A stretch of 64,000 bases of DNA from Agarivorans aestuarii (GTDB lineage Bacteria; Pseudomonadota; Gammaproteobacteria; Enterobacterales; Celerinatantimonadaceae). Made by a program: the position numbers and the translations under genes. Position 1 is the first letter of the stretch. Every line of letters starts with the position of its first letter. The notes under the pieces were generated by a model. The model saw nothing but the letters and a program-made list of their open reading frames with translations. It did not search any database and was not told where the DNA came from. The stretch lies in NCBI RefSeq assembly GCF_019670125.1, contig NZ_AP023033.1, positions 1,186,501-1,250,500 on the forward strand, read 5' to 3'. Of this stretch, positions 27,901 to 36,269 are shown in pieces.

Positions 27901-30320
27901 TTGCCAATGTTGAAATGAATTTTAAACGCACCGATGGCAGTCAATTTATCGGCTCGGCTAACTACTTAAATACCCAGTTTAAAGACCAGCCAGCGGTATT
28001 GTTTTGGTGTTACGACATTAGTGAACTTAAAGATCTGAATAATCAGCTGAGCTTGGCCATTGATGAAGCCGACAATGCCAACAAAGCTAAGTCTGATTTC
28101 TTGGCCAATATGAGCCATGAAATTCGTACCCCAATGAATGCCATTATTGGCATGACTCACTTGGCGCTAAATGCGGAGCTGGACCGCAAAACTCGCGGTT
28201 ACCTAAATAAAGTCTCCCATGCTGCGGCTTCTTTGCTTGGGATCATTAACGATATTCTCGATTTCTCGAAAATAGAAGCTGGCAAACTAGACATGGAATG
28301 CTTAGATATTAGCATTCAAGATATCTTGCAAAATCAGCTCAATTTAATCGAGTTAAAGGCTCAGGATAAAGGGGTTGAGGTGCTCACAGTAGTCGAGCCT
28401 TCGGTGCCGCATAACCTAATGGGTGATCCGCTTCGCTTAGGGCAAATATTCACTAACTTAGCCAGCAATGCGATTAAGTTTACAGAGCAGGGCGAAATTG
28501 CTTTCTCAGTTAAGTTATTGGAACAGCAAACCAACCGTGCCAAATTGCAGTTTTCGGTGCGCGACACGGGTATTGGTATTTCGCCCGAGCAACAACAAAA
28601 ACTGTTTCAATCGTTCACTCAAGCGGATGCCTCTACCACTCGTCAATACGGCGGAACCGGCTTAGGTTTAACTATTTGTAAGCGATTAGTTGAGCTAATG
28701 GAAGGTGACATTTGGCTAGAGAGCGCCTTGGGTGAAGGCACCGAGTTCTTGTTTACTGCGTGGTTTAAGTTAAACCATGAACGGCCCGTCATGCGCAGTG
28801 CAATTAGCCCAACCAGCTTAGAAAATATGAGCATTTTAGTGGTGGATGATAATGAAAGTGCGGCTGAAATTATGGCCTCTATCGTGTCGTCTTTTGGCCC
28901 AGAAGTTAGCGTGGTGCATGCTGGTTCCGAGGCGCAGGCATTAGTGGCTGAAAACCCAGATAAGTACGATGTGGCAATTGTTGATTGGAATATGCCAGAT
29001 ATGGATGGGGTGGCTACCTGTGAAGCTATTCGCCAAGAGGCTGGCAGTCATCCGGTTAAATTTATTATGGTGTCGGCTTATGACCATGCCCGCTTTAAAG
29101 CGCAAAGTGAAGATGCTGGCGTTAGTGCATATTTAGCTAAACCGATTACTGCCTCAGAGGTATTTAATTCGATAGCGCAGGTAAGTGGCCGCGATGTCGC
29201 TTTATATACCCCGCTTGCCAAGTTGAGCGACAAACTCACTTTAGCCAAGCAAAAGCTGCAAGGAGCACACGTGCTGCTGGTGGAGGATAACGAACTTAAT
29301 CAAGACTTAGCCATAGAGCTGCTTAATAGCATTGGAGTAAGTTGCGAGCTGGCAGAAAACGGCAAATTGGCTCTCGAGAAACTTCGTCATAGCTCTTTTG
29401 ATGGGGTATTAATGGATATTCAAATGCCGGTTATGGATGGCTACACTGCCACCCAAAAAATCCGCGAGTTTGATTTGGAAATCGCCATTGTCGCCATGAC
29501 AGCTAACGCTATGAGTGGCGACCGAGAGCGAGTGATAAGCGCGGGCATGAATGATTACATCAGCAAACCTATTGATGTAGAAGCTATGATAAACACCATG
29601 GCCGAGTGGATTAGCGCTTCTGGTTTGCAACAAACAGCACCTGTTAGTGCGCAAGAAGAGCCAGTGCCTTCGGGGATTACCGAAGGGTTAAATCCCGAGA
29701 TTATTGATCAGGCTGCTGGTTTGGCAACCTGTAATGGCAACGCCAACTTGTACTTCAAACTGCTGAATAAATTTAGCATCAACCAGCGCAGTTTTGCGGA
29801 ACAGTTTGAGCAAGCCTGCGGTGAGTCAGACTGGGTATTAGCTACACGTTTAATTCATACTCTAAAAGGTAACTCTGGGAATATTGGAGCGCTTTCATTG
29901 CAAGCCGCAGCTGCCGAACTTGAAGCGGTTGCTGCCAGTATCTTGTCGGCAGAGGGCAGCAACAGTTATAAAAATAGTCACGAGCGGATCCAGTCTTTAT
30001 TGTCAGATGTAAGCACTTTGTTAGAGTTGGTCTTTCAAGAAATAGACTTGATACTGCCTAAAGGCACTGCTCATGAGATAGCTGAAGACGACAGTCAGGA
30101 ACAAAACAACCTGCAGCAACTTAAGGCTGAAGTGAGTACCCTAGAAGCACAGTTGGAAGAGTGCGACGTTGATGCAGTAGAGCGAATTGATGAACTAGCA
30201 GAGCTTGCTTTTCCGCCCGAGGTGAAAAAGCAATTGTTAGGCATTAACAAGGCCGCAGCTGAGTATGACTTTGAAGCTGCGAGTGAGCAGTTGCAAAGCT
30301 TAAAATCACTCCTCAGTTGA
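24927..30320 (+). CDS. Hybrid histidine kinase with three periplasmic SBP3-type domains
   Basis: A 1797-residue BvgS/EvgS-like sensor. Signal peptide at 1-24. Three consecutive Venus-flytrap (SBP_bac_3-type) domains follow, at ~30-265, ~270-500 and ~645-885; a ~140-residue segment of unclear fold lies between the second and third. A membrane segment is at ~888-908 and a PAS domain at ~930-1040. HisKA has phosphoacceptor His1064 (NMSHEIRTPMNAI), and the ATPase has NLASNAIKF, DTGIGIS and GGTGLGL. Two receivers follow, with Asp1353 (VDWNMPDMDG) and Asp1497 (MDIQMPVMDG), and a C-terminal HPt with His1644 (IHTLKGNSGNIG). All phosphorelay residues are intact. AAAGGA precedes the ATG. No DNA-binding partner regulator is adjacent, so it is an orphan. 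Confidence 0.9.
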   Translation: MLSRITAAIVAILSLLLAANAWSQSQVEEFTQQEKQWIAENTVVSVAPDANFYPYAFINLQGDFDGVTRSYLDVIEEISGLRFDYTLGMQWKDMLQGLKNGEFSLIPMMYLDSAKQDFVNYSHPFLLHTEYVFTQSDVPTIASVDDLAGKVVAIVEGFEQVNWLKTNFPQLKFKTYPELSHTLQAVADGEAYAAIAELSSALYIKNKLRLSNIKNNSVVLGRKNIPIHMGLAKHSPVLLSIIDKSIKKIDIATRNKIRGRWLTDSSSQQLLPGAFGFGRPPYMYDQSSEVGLELEIVREVLSSIGYQLGDIEQIPTVRAHEILSEDQSLDFSAGLVAKEDDELFYSDNIVQFHNVALTRKTDQLNITKVSQLAEFSVTAFEGASEVLGKSLAGVAKVSSNYQEYGVQEQSLEQFFSGNAQVIIADQNLLEWTIKHSGLTALLQSDFVVHDIFEQADVGYAVAFRNEYYRDIFNQALQEFKQSADYSKLNDLYAKSDFSNQIKRASLLSDLLAPHIFNDDLKIIKHIVGVFQKNSNIKAIVVSSDSPPKVIFKAQEIDGQLKEVDVLQISHLSKLSKESYFVHNNNPDKVGEVILYFEATSSSQIGSPSIPNISRFTLLNEEQTAVLRDSYERHQLSGQQINFTKEELAWMADNPEVAVAVDPSALPYEAFDEDGNYIGIVADYLQLLSVSTGLTFKPVPVESWQDSLKLIQNREVKLVSAALNNKWLELDYHPALPLVESELAYMGLERDGFFGSAEQLAGKKIGIIKGASQTRSIVNRYPDIDWQYPENTEQGFIAVADGEYHGMVDSLLVLNYLIQTRGYSQMAIAADFDREIVSTLFVIKSEPLLHSIINKAIDAVSQQQSDDITLSWVPNKLVEKVDYGLVTQISMGALVLIFLTLFWNRKLASHIKARELAEQKIQQREQLLFDMLNAAPIGVAIVQNNKTVFSNKTCRDMFGVEANELDDFQVTNIYCDISQRDECYRKLAQGEAVANVEMNFKRTDGSQFIGSANYLNTQFKDQPAVLFWCYDISELKDLNNQLSLAIDEADNANKAKSDFLANMSHEIRTPMNAIIGMTHLALNAELDRKTRGYLNKVSHAAASLLGIINDILDFSKIEAGKLDMECLDISIQDILQNQLNLIELKAQDKGVEVLTVVEPSVPHNLMGDPLRLGQIFTNLASNAIKFTEQGEIAFSVKLLEQQTNRAKLQFSVRDTGIGISPEQQQKLFQSFTQADASTTRQYGGTGLGLTICKRLVELMEGDIWLESALGEGTEFLFTAWFKLNHERPVMRSAISPTSLENMSILVVDDNESAAEIMASIVSSFGPEVSVVHAGSEAQALVAENPDKYDVAIVDWNMPDMDGVATCEAIRQEAGSHPVKFIMVSAYDHARFKAQSEDAGVSAYLAKPITASEVFNSIAQVSGRDVALYTPLAKLSDKLTLAKQKLQGAHVLLVEDNELNQDLAIELLNSIGVSCELAENGKLALEKLRHSSFDGVLMDIQMPVMDGYTATQKIREFDLEIAIVAMTANAMSGDRERVISAGMNDYISKPIDVEAMINTMAEWISASGLQQTAPVSAQEEPVPSGITEGLNPEIIDQAAGLATCNGNANLYFKLLNKFSINQRSFAEQFEQACGESDWVLATRLIHTLKGNSGNIGALSLQAAAAELEAVAASILSAEGSNSYKNSHERIQSLLSDVSTLLELVFQEIDLILPKGTAHEIAEDDSQEQNNLQQLKAEVSTLEAQLEECDVDAVERIDELAELAFPPEVKKQLLGINKAAAEYDFEAASEQLQSLKSLLS

Positions 30321-30374
30321 TGCATGTCATGAGAACCAGTGTTTCTACTGCAAGCGCTCGATTATTCACTTAGG

Positions 30375-30643
30375 CTAGGGGCTGTTTATCTTTCGCGATT
30401 AAATTTTGTTCGTGAAAAAATCGTTTTAGGCGCGGCAAGGAGTGTGTAGCCTAGCATTCTAAGTAAACAGGCCTTAACAAAGCATAAAACAATTTTAGCC
30501 GAACCCTTCGGGCAGCGTTTGTGGCTTATTTCTACTGCGTTATCAGCTTCTCATGTAGGCTCACTACACATCAAAGCTTCTGCCTTGTATAAATAGTCCA
30601 CAAACAGCTGCAAAAATCAGCTCGAAAGATAAACAGCCCCTAG
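30375..30643. mobile_element. MITE-like repeat, copy 2
   Basis: A 269-bp non-coding element with perfect 21-bp terminal inverted repeats that begin CTAGGGGCTGTTTATC and end GATAAACAGCCCCTAG. It is the same length as copy 1 (15696-15963) in opposite orientation and shares the internal 18-mer CCGAACCCTTCGGGCAGC at the same offset of 124 bp. The right end lies 29 bp before the ATG of the downstream exported protein, so its terminal sequence makes up that gene's immediate upstream region. No transposase is encoded. Confidence 0.8.
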
Positions 30644-30671
30644 TAAATCGCATTTGGAAAAGGATAAACCA

Positions 30672-31073
30672 ATGATTAAGCCATTTTGCCTCAGTGTTGT
30701 TGCAACGCTTAGTGTGCTAGTGAGTTTGCCCGCAGCAGCATTTCCACAAGCTTCGGAGTCTTCAAATCAGCAATTATTTGCTCAGTCGATTATTTATCAT
30801 TCACTAAGTGGCCTTTGCGCAGCAAAACCGGGAAACAAAAGTTTAACAGGTGACTTTCAAGCCTGGAGATTGGGTAATCAAGAAGCGATTAAACTAGGGC
30901 GAGAAGAAGTTGCCGCTATGGCTAAACAGCAGGATAAACCGATGGATTCGGTGGTGTCTAACCTAGTTCACGTTGCGGAGCAGGAGTGGGGCCAGCTTGA
31001 TAGCCAACAGCGTCAGCAAAAATGCCAAACCTTGCAGGCTTTTCTTACTCAAGCAGAGGCTACTGTTCACTAA
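30672..31073 (+). CDS. Small exported protein of unknown function
   Basis: A 133-residue protein not recognised. I chose the ATG at 30672, which has AGGAT seven bases upstream; an in-frame TTG 18 bp earlier lacks support. Residues 1-23 form a signal peptide (cleavage after AAA, before FPQAS). The mature part is helical and contains two cysteines (GLCAAKPGN and KCQTL) that could form a disulfide in the periplasm. A MITE copy abuts its 5' side. Confidence 0.6.
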   Translation: MIKPFCLSVVATLSVLVSLPAAAFPQASESSNQQLFAQSIIYHSLSGLCAAKPGNKSLTGDFQAWRLGNQEAIKLGREEVAAMAKQQDKPMDSVVSNLVHVAEQEWGQLDSQQRQQKCQTLQAFLTQAEATVH

Positions 31074-31122
31074 GTTGAGAGTAAGGCCCGTTTAGCCAAT
31101 CCGCTCTCACGGGCTGTAAGAC

Positions 31123-32022
31123 TTAGATAGAGGCTAGCTGATAGTGCGGGGTAATTTGGCTTTTAGCTATATGCTCTGCAACATCTAAACCACGCAAAAA
31201 GCCGTGCTGTGTGACCAGTACGGTTTTAAAACCCATCGCATTGCCACCCAGTATATCGGTATGCAGAGTATCGCCAATCATTGCTATGCGCTGCGGATTT
31301 ACTTCACCATAGCTTTGTTTTATTCGGCTGAGTGCTTCTTCAAATATTGGCGCATAAGGTTTACCAAAACAGCGAACGTTAGGGTACAGCTCTTTAGGTA
31401 GGGTAAGGGTAAAACTACCGGGCTCTTGTGATACACCATCTTCTAGGGGCGCAACTAGGTCAGAGTTGCCCACCCACACTCTGCGAGGGTTGTGATTAAG
31501 CTCGGTAATAAAACGCTGTTGTAAGCTTTCATTCCAAGCCTGCCCACTTAAAAACAAGAACTCTTCGGCTTGCCAAAACTCTTGGTCCTCTGGGTATAAA
31601 CAAGGGCGTTGAATATCTAAGCGAAACTCAGGGAGGGTGATTACCCCTAAGCGCGAGTCGCTGTGTAAATCCATGTATTGCAGCAATACTTCTCGGCTGT
31701 TTACGATCTCTTGGTCACTAAAATCAAAACCAAGCTGAACAAACTTGTTAAACAGTTGCTGCTTGTTTTGGGTGGCGGCATTGGTGACCACCATTACTAC
31801 TTTGCCAGCTTGTCGTAACTTATCGATTTGCTGTTTAGCTCCATCTATCGCTGTTCCACCAACATTTAATACGCCGTAGGCATCAAATAAAAAAACATCA
31901 ACTTCGTCTACGATATCAGTAATGCTATCAATGGTTTGACACTTCTCTACCGGAATATTTTTAGGCATACGTTCAGGAATGCTTAAATAGGCGTTAAATG
32001 CCTCAGATGGGCTGTAAAACAT
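31123..32022 (-). CDS. HAD-IIA family hydrolase
   Basis: A 299-residue haloacid dehalogenase-like phosphatase, subfamily IIA (NagD/TIGR01459-like). Motif I is FLFDAYGVLNVGGTA with the nucleophile Asp; motif II is VVTNAATQNK; the cap domain is the large C2 type; motif III/IV is CFGKPYAPIFEEAL followed by IAMIGDTLHTDILGGNAMGF. Members dephosphorylate small phosphometabolites; the specific substrate is not evident. Convergent with the small exported protein; the 49-bp gap holds no clear terminator. Confidence 0.85.
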   Translation of the reverse strand: MFYSPSEAFNAYLSIPERMPKNIPVEKCQTIDSITDIVDEVDVFLFDAYGVLNVGGTAIDGAKQQIDKLRQAGKVVMVVTNAATQNKQQLFNKFVQLGFDFSDQEIVNSREVLLQYMDLHSDSRLGVITLPEFRLDIQRPCLYPEDQEFWQAEEFLFLSGQAWNESLQQRFITELNHNPRRVWVGNSDLVAPLEDGVSQEPGSFTLTLPKELYPNVRCFGKPYAPIFEEALSRIKQSYGEVNPQRIAMIGDTLHTDILGGNAMGFKTVLVTQHGFLRGLDVAEHIAKSQITPHYQLASI

Positions 32023-32123
32023 GGTAAAACCTCAGCAAAAAATAGAGCGCTACTTTGGCAGGTTTTTAACTAAATTAAAACTCGAATTTGAGCTTAATCA
32101 GCATCAATTATTCACCATCAAAT

Positions 32124-33065
32124 TTAGTCTTTGTTAGCCAGCAATTGTTCTTCGAGAACCTTTTTAATGAGTTGGCTTAACCATAGTTGTACGGGGTTGT
32201 TGCGGTTCTTGATGTGATACAAGCTTTGTATGCTTTCATTATAAATCAACTGGCTTTGTTCTATTTTTAAGACTCTTAAATTGGGATAAAACTCCTGAGG
32301 AAATAAGTTTGAATGAGGTAAAAACATGTTCGTGTGTAGTACAACATCAATCAGTGCCATCATTATTTCAGACCGAAAGCCGACCCTACTAGTTAAGCCT
32401 TTTTCTTCCATAACCTTTTGTAACCAAACAAAATTATCGTTCCAACCTGGGATGATCATTGACGCAATGTCGTACTTTGCTAATTCAGCTAGGGTGACAG
32501 TTTGAGCTGCTAAGGGGTGACCTTGTCTAACAATTGCTCGTCCTTCGAGTTGAACAAGGCGCTTACTATATAGCTCTTTGGGGTGTTTTAAATCGTAGTT
32601 CACACCAAGTAGCGTTTTTCCTTTTCTTATATCTTCAAGTGTTGAGTTAGACCACGCAGTTAATACTAACTTGGCGTTTGGGGCTTGTTTGGTTATGGCT
32701 TTATACAGAGAGCCAGAAAGGCAAGCCATTACTACTGGCGAAAGAGCTATTTCGAGAGTTTGATTTAGTGATTGAAGATCAAGTTCGATGTTTTTGTTTA
32801 TAACACTTTCTAAGCCCGACAGGTGTGGATAAATATCGGCTTTTAGTTCATCTGCAAATGCAGTGGCTTCAAGGCCAGCAGATACTTTTACAAATAATTC
32901 ATTATTGAAGTGGTAGCGTAATTTTTTTAAGGCTTGGCTTACGGCCGGTTGCGATATAAATAAGCGTTCAGCTGCTCTACGCATGTTTAGTTCTTCATAT
33001 AAGATCAAAAAGGTTCTCAGTAGGTTTAAGTCTAATTGCTGGTAAAGGTTGTTATTCATTTTCAT
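32124..33065 (-). CDS. LysR family transcriptional regulator
   Basis: A 313-residue LysR regulator of the NodD/LeuO-like branch. The DNA-binding domain reads LNLLRTFLILYEELNMRRAAERLF followed by ISQPAVSQALKKLRYHFNNELFV (residues ~12-60). The effector domain is less conserved. It is transcribed divergently from an outer-membrane beta-barrel gene, with a LysR-box-like palindrome between them, so it probably controls that gene. The start is the tandem Met pair near 33065; the second Met is also possible. Confidence 0.85.
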   Translation of the reverse strand: MKMNNNLYQQLDLNLLRTFLILYEELNMRRAAERLFISQPAVSQALKKLRYHFNNELFVKVSAGLEATAFADELKADIYPHLSGLESVINKNIELDLQSLNQTLEIALSPVVMACLSGSLYKAITKQAPNAKLVLTAWSNSTLEDIRKGKTLLGVNYDLKHPKELYSKRLVQLEGRAIVRQGHPLAAQTVTLAELAKYDIASMIIPGWNDNFVWLQKVMEEKGLTSRVGFRSEIMMALIDVVLHTNMFLPHSNLFPQEFYPNLRVLKIEQSQLIYNESIQSLYHIKNRNNPVQLWLSQLIKKVLEEQLLANKD

Positions 33066-33107
33066 TTCATCCGGAACTTAGGTTCTCTTATGAGTTTTAG
33101 CTTTGTG

Positions 33108-33122
33108 ATAAGTATAGCTTAT
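33108..33122. promoter_or_regulatory. LysR-box-like palindrome
   Basis: ATAAG-N5-CTTAT is a perfect 15-bp interrupted palindrome that satisfies the T-N11-A LysR consensus. It lies between the divergent lysR and outer-membrane protein genes, 43 bp from the former and 85 bp from the latter. Confidence 0.5.
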
Positions 33123-33206
33123 GATCTTGATTTGATTTACTAATTAGAACTGCAAAATGTATCAAATAATAATGTCGCCAATTTACTGAGTTAATTAGGA
33201 AACATT

Positions 33207-33863
33207 ATGAAAAATACGTTATTGGCATTAGTAATTGGCGGCTTGACCAGCCATTCTGTATTGGCCAATGAATTTTTTATTGGTGGTGGTGCTGGCTATC
33301 AAAATGTGAAAGTTGATGCTTCAGACACACTGTTAAGTAATTATTCGACTGATGCTGGGCGAGCTGCTATCCACGTTCGTGGTGGTGTGTATTTAAGTGA
33401 GAACCACCGTGTTACTGCAACGATAAACTACATGAGCGACGCTACTGTCTATCGCAATGCTTTAGGAGAGTATCCAAGCCATTTTGATTCTAAAGCCCAA
33501 TTGGCGCAGAACGAATACTTACTTTCGTATGACTATCTTCATCCATTGAGTGAAAATTTCTCTTTGTTTGGTGGGGCTACAGTGGGGCTAGTGAATAACA
33601 AGGCTAAGCTATCGATAGAACACAAGCCGCAAGATGGTAATCCAAGCTCGCGTTATTCTCATCAATCAAGTAAAACCGATTTTACCTACGGCTTACAGCT
33701 TGGCATGCAATACAAGTTAACTGAAAGCCTATCTGTAGATGTTCAGTATCGTCATATGTTTGAGAGTTATTCCGAAGGCTTCACTAGAGAAAGTGGAGAA
33801 TCTACATCGCTATCTTTTCCTTATAGCAATACTTACACTGTTTCTTTAGATTATCGCTTCTAG
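33207..33863 (+). CDS. Outer-membrane beta-barrel protein
   Basis: A 218-residue predicted 8-stranded barrel of the OmpA-like/OMP_b-brl type. The signal peptide ends at residue 20 (VLA). Alternating amphipathic strands are obvious, for example EFFIGGGAGYQNVKV, AAIHVRGGVYLS, FTYGLQLGMQYKL and the terminal strand YTVSLDYRF, which ends in Phe as BAM substrates do. No OmpA peptidoglycan-binding domain is present. AGGAAAC precedes the ATG. Role unknown; likely controlled by the divergent LysR regulator. Confidence 0.8.
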   Translation: MKNTLLALVIGGLTSHSVLANEFFIGGGAGYQNVKVDASDTLLSNYSTDAGRAAIHVRGGVYLSENHRVTATINYMSDATVYRNALGEYPSHFDSKAQLAQNEYLLSYDYLHPLSENFSLFGGATVGLVNNKAKLSIEHKPQDGNPSSRYSHQSSKTDFTYGLQLGMQYKLTESLSVDVQYRHMFESYSEGFTRESGESTSLSFPYSNTYTVSLDYRF

Positions 33864-34204
33864 GTAATGATCTAATTGCTATTTGCTAGCTAATGCTGGT
33901 TCTAGGCATTTAGCTTGAGTCGATACGCTCTTTCACGGCAAGGGATGGTTTCTTTGCCTTGCTGTTGAGAGAGGGGGAAATGGATTTAGTCATTCTTCAA
34001 TTAAAACGCCTAATGTAGAGCCTCCGCTATAGATGAGCAGCTAAGATACTCCATCACAGAGTCTCATCGCATTGTTTCTCTTGGCCTAACCAAAAAAATA
34101 CAGAAAGAACTAGGTTTAAATCAACGTTGAATTGTTTGAACTTTTACTTGGTTTACAGCCAATAGCCATTACACTCTAGCCTTTGTTTATTATCAAAGAC
34201 TTGT
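33864..34204. other. Intergenic region without recognised features
   Basis: About 340 bp between the barrel gene and the DMT transporter gene. A weak GGCAAGG/CCTTGCT inverted repeat occurs near 33940 without a T run. No ORF or RNA gene could be supported. Confidence 0.4.
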
Positions 34205-35083
34205 ATGCAGTACTTACTATCTATCACTTTATTGTGGGCTTTTTCTTTTAGTTTAATTGGCGTGTATTTAGCTGGCCAAGTAGACGCGTGGTTCTCGGTG
34301 TTAATGAGAGTTGCTTTAGCCACCTTGGTGTTTCTGCCTTTTCTAAAACCTAAGCAGGTTAGCCGAGCACTAGCGCTTAAACTTATGCTGGTGGGGGCTA
34401 TTCAACTAGGCTGCATGTATGGCTTTTATTATCAGTCATTCTTGTTCTTGTCGGTTCCCGAAGTATTGCTGTTTACAGTGATGACTCCCATTTACGTCAC
34501 CTTGGTGAATGATGCTTTTGAGCGACGTTTTAATTGGCAGTTTTTGTTAAGTGCTTTTATCGCTACTTTAGGTGCGGTGGCGATCCGTTATGAAGGGATA
34601 GACCAAGGTTTTGTGACTGGCTTTTTATTGGTGCAAGGGGCTAATCTTTGCTTTGCCACTGGGCAGGTGGCTTATAAACGCATAATGGCCAAGGAGCCTA
34701 AGCTCTTGGCTCAGCAAACAGTATTTGCTTGGTTCTTTGTAGGTGCTTTGGTAGTGGCTGTGATTGCCTATTTGGCGATGGGCAATCCAGAACGTTTGCC
34801 TACTACCGCAACCCAGTGGGGAGTATTGGTGTATTTGGGCACAATAGCCTCTGGTTTGGGATACTTTGCTTGGAATAAGGGGGCTACCTTAGTCAATATT
34901 GGTGCGTTGGCCGTGGCTAATAATTTGCTTATTCCGGCCGGCATTGCAGTAAACTTGCTTATTTGGAACCATGATGCCGACATTATGCGCTTAAGCATTG
35001 GTGCCGCTATTATATTAGCTGCTCTGGCGATTAATGAGCGTTGGGCAAAGCGAAGAATGACTAAAGGCATGCGCAAGGTCTAA
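34205..35083 (+). CDS. EamA/DMT family membrane transporter
   Basis: A 292-residue inner-membrane protein with ten predicted segments and two EamA repeats. The first repeat spans ~1-135; the second (GFLLVQGANLCFATGQVAYK onward) spans ~145-280. The pattern resembles E. coli YddG/YedA-type metabolite exporters, including the EVLLFTVMTPIYVTL segment at about residue 85. Substrate unknown, perhaps an amino acid. The gene seems to start at the ATG at 34205 with little Shine-Dalgarno. A VF530-type gene follows 63 bp later. Confidence 0.85.
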   Translation: MQYLLSITLLWAFSFSLIGVYLAGQVDAWFSVLMRVALATLVFLPFLKPKQVSRALALKLMLVGAIQLGCMYGFYYQSFLFLSVPEVLLFTVMTPIYVTLVNDAFERRFNWQFLLSAFIATLGAVAIRYEGIDQGFVTGFLLVQGANLCFATGQVAYKRIMAKEPKLLAQQTVFAWFFVGALVVAVIAYLAMGNPERLPTTATQWGVLVYLGTIASGLGYFAWNKGATLVNIGALAVANNLLIPAGIAVNLLIWNHDADIMRLSIGAAIILAALAINERWAKRRMTKGMRKV

Positions 35084-35146
35084 AAGCTAGGGCATGGCTC
35101 TGCTACAATTACCGTTTAATTCAAGCGCTAAATATTGGAAAACTTG

Positions 35147-35602
35147 ATGAACGATTTGCAACAAAACAACCCCTTGCACGGCTTAAAGCTGGAAGTGCTG
35201 CTCGATGAAATTGTTGAGCATTACGGCTGGGAAACCTTAGCGTTTGCCTTGAATATGAATTGCTTTCGCAATAACCCAAATACTAAGTCTTGCCTTAAGT
35301 TTCTGCGCAAAACCGACTGGGCTCGCGAAAAAGTAGAGAGCTTTTATCTTTATCGTTTTAAGCATTTGCCGCGTCCCGATGATGTTCAATATGCACTGCC
35401 GCCGCGCGATCGCCTAGTGCCCTTAGATCAAAAGCCCCGCTCGCCAGTGGTGATAGATATTACCGCCAAACCTCAAGTGCAAAACAAACCTAAGCCGAAA
35501 GCTAGACCTAGCCGACCTGCTAAAGCTCGCAGCGCAAAACCTAAGACTGAGAAATCTAACCAGAGTAATAGTGCAGATCCATGGGCTGATTCGCCTAAAT
35601 AA
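35147..35602 (+). CDS. VF530 family (DUF2132) DNA-binding protein with basic tail
   Basis: A ~151-residue protein with an N-terminal VF530 domain at ~8-75 ([21 protein letters not shown], then [20 protein letters not shown]). The founding member is a small helical protein from Vibrio fischeri reported to bind DNA. Here a ~70-residue tail follows that is rich in Pro, Lys, Arg and Ala ([18 protein letters not shown]), a composition suited to nucleic-acid contact. I used the ATG at 35147; an in-frame TTG 12 bp upstream is less likely. A tailless paralogue is at 54939-55157. Confidence 0.8.
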   Translation: MNDLQQNNPLHGLKLEVLLDEIVEHYGWETLAFALNMNCFRNNPNTKSCLKFLRKTDWAREKVESFYLYRFKHLPRPDDVQYALPPRDRLVPLDQKPRSPVVIDITAKPQVQNKPKPKARPSRPAKARSAKPKTEKSNQSNSADPWADSPK

Positions 35603-35716
35603 CCTGATCTCAGGTTAAATAGTTTGCTCTAGTGAGTGGGGCGAGGCAGTAAACTCAGGTACAATTTCGCCTCGTTAATTTTGCAGTAATCAGTAAAGCG
35701 TTCCCTATAGGTTTTT

Positions 35717-36223
35717 ATGTCTCAAAAGTTAGTTCAAATTGGATTAGTTAACCCTAAAAGTCCCAGCAATGTGGGTTCGGTAATGCGCGCCGCTGGGTGT
35801 TTTGGCGCTACTGCGGTTTATTACACCGGCCAGCGTTATGCTCGCGCAGCCCGCTTTAATACCGATACTAAAAACCAAAGTTTGAATATTCCACTAACTG
35901 GGGTTGATCAACTCGCAGAACAAGTTGGCGATGAGCTAAAACTGGTGTGTATCGAGCTGGCCGAAGGGGCTACGCCTTTACCGGAGTTTGTTCACCCAGA
36001 GCAGGCCTTATATGTTTTTGGCCCCGAAGATGGCTCCATTAGCCAAGCTTTAGTCGATAAGGCTGATGAAGTGGTTTATGTTCCCACCAAGGGGTGTTTG
36101 AACTTGGCCGCCACAGTGAATGTGGTGCTCTACGATCGCCTAGCTAAATCAGATAAAGCCAGTGGTGGCGAAGCACTTATTCGCAGTAGTCGCGACGTAA
36201 ATAACCGCTTAAAGGCTAAGTAA
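35717..36223 (+). CDS. TrmH/SpoU family RNA 2'-O-methyltransferase
   Basis: A 168-residue single-domain SPOUT methyltransferase. The three family motifs are present: motif 1 NPKSPSNVGSVMRAAGCFGA (residues ~11-30), motif 2 ALYVFGPEDGSIS (~95-107) and motif 3 YVPTKGCLNLAATVNVVLYDRL (~122-143), which together form the knotted SAM site. It lacks the N-terminal L30e-like domain of RlmB-type enzymes, as TrmL does. The RNA target cannot be told by eye. Single gene ended by a shared terminator. Confidence 0.85.
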   Translation: MSQKLVQIGLVNPKSPSNVGSVMRAAGCFGATAVYYTGQRYARAARFNTDTKNQSLNIPLTGVDQLAEQVGDELKLVCIELAEGATPLPEFVHPEQALYVFGPEDGSISQALVDKADEVVYVPTKGCLNLAATVNVVLYDRLAKSDKASGGEALIRSSRDVNNRLKAK

Positions 36224-36231
36224 TCGAGTAA

Positions 36232-36258
36232 GGCTTGTTAGTCGATAGCTAACAAGCC
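36232..36258. terminator. Bidirectional terminator
   Basis: GGCTTGTTAG and CTAACAAGCC pair perfectly with a 7-base loop; flanking CGAGTAA/TTACTCG extends the inverted repeat, and a T run follows on the plus strand. It lies between the convergent methyltransferase and trhO genes. Confidence 0.75.
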
Positions 36259-36269
36259 CCAATTACTCG

